This document shows, one piece after another, positions 6,335-6,616 of a stretch of DNA of 6,616 nucleotides. The notes under the pieces are model-generated. The model saw only the letters and a program-made list of their open reading frames with translations. It made no database searches and was not told the origin of the DNA. The translations under genes were made by a program, and so were the position numbers. Origin of the DNA: Pseudomonadales bacterium (lineage in GTDB: Bacteria > Pseudomonadota > Gammaproteobacteria > Pseudomonadales > UBA7239); NCBI GenBank assembly GCA_020443005.1, contig JAGRJA010000289.1, positions 1 through 6,616 on the forward strand, in the 5' to 3' direction. The stretch's first letter is position 1. The number at the start of each line of letters is the position of its first letter.

Positions 6335-6616
6335 TTCTGCTCCTCGATCAATCGTTCCAAGAGACTGGACGTATCCCAGCGACCACCCCCCATGGCCTGT
6401 ACATCAGCATAAAATCGGTCAATCTGCCGGGTGATCGGCAAATCAAGCCCGAGCATTTCAGCTTCGGTGAACAGAATACCCAGATCCTTGCGCATCCAGT
6501 CAACGGCAAAACCGAATGCGTAATCACCTTGCAGCATGGTTTGGGCCCTGTTCTCCATCTGCCAGGATTGGGCAGCACCTTTGGAAATCACATCAATCAC
6601 CGCTGGCATATCAAGA
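6331..6616 (-). CDS. 3-hydroxyisobutyrate/beta-hydroxyacid dehydrogenase family protein, C-terminal end only
   Basis: 94 residues of the C-terminus are visible; the frame is open through base 6616, so the N-terminal NAD(P)-binding domain and the catalytic Lys region lie outside the window. The visible part is the all-helical NAD_binding_11-type domain: a helix with GAAQSWQMENR, then FGFAVDWMRKDLGI with the conserved Lys-Asp-Leu, then GLDLPIT and a closing helix with YADVQAMGGGRWDTSSL. This pattern is typical of 3-hydroxyisobutyrate dehydrogenase, tartronate semialdehyde reductase and GLYR1-type succinic/glyoxylic semialdehyde reductases, which reduce or oxidise small beta-hydroxyacids. The C-terminal part alone cannot separate these. 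Its stop codon overlaps the Nudix start by four bases, so the two genes form an operon. Confidence 0.9.
   Translation of the reverse strand, partial: LDMPAVIDVISKGAAQSWQMENRAQTMLQGDYAFGFAVDWMRKDLGILFTEAEMLGLDLPITRQIDRFYADVQAMGGGRWDTSSLLERLIEEQK

Overview
The window looks like a chromosomal segment from a gammaproteobacterium with roughly balanced base composition. The evidence is a homodimeric (AceE-type) pyruvate dehydrogenase E1 very close to the E. coli type, an E2 with two N-terminal lipoyl domains and an Azotobacter-like Asn in the acetyltransferase active site, and a small DUF4124-like membrane protein of a kind common in that class. I cannot name a genus from the sequence. I see no mobile element, rRNA, tRNA, CRISPR array or phage gene.

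Layout from left to right. A class I SAM-dependent methyltransferase (minus strand) runs off the left edge at base 1. It lies 32 bases downstream of aceF (502-2325, minus), which is itself 16 bases downstream of aceE (2342-4993, minus). The three genes are closely spaced on one strand, each start has its own Shine-Dalgarno sequence, and no terminator lies between them, so they probably form one operon aceE-aceF-methyltransferase. No dihydrolipoamide dehydrogenase (E3, lpd) follows aceF in this window, so E3 must be encoded elsewhere. Upstream of aceE is a compact divergent control region (4994-5136). It holds an extended -10 promoter for aceE, a short palindrome over that -10, an 8+8 bp inverted repeat that could be an operator, and a weak hairpin followed by seven T in the aceE leader. 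On the plus strand a small two-helix membrane protein with a DUF4124-like core (5137-5601) is transcribed away from aceE.

Converging on that gene from the right is a second minus-strand cluster: the C-terminal end of a 3-hydroxyisobutyrate dehydrogenase/beta-hydroxyacid dehydrogenase family protein (6331-6616, cut by the right edge) overlapping by ATGA with a Nudix hydrolase (5696-6334). A perfect 10-bp hairpin spans the end of the Nudix gene, with the stop codon in its loop, and probably ends that transcript.

Functionally, aceE and aceF supply E1 and E2 of the pyruvate dehydrogenase complex (pyruvate to acetyl-CoA). The roles of the attached methyltransferase and the DUF4124-like protein are unknown. 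This is mostly a conserved housekeeping region. I find no evidence for a wholly new system; the points worth a second look are the aceE control region, the methyltransferase in the usual lpd position, the widened Nudix box and the two-helix DUF4124-like protein.
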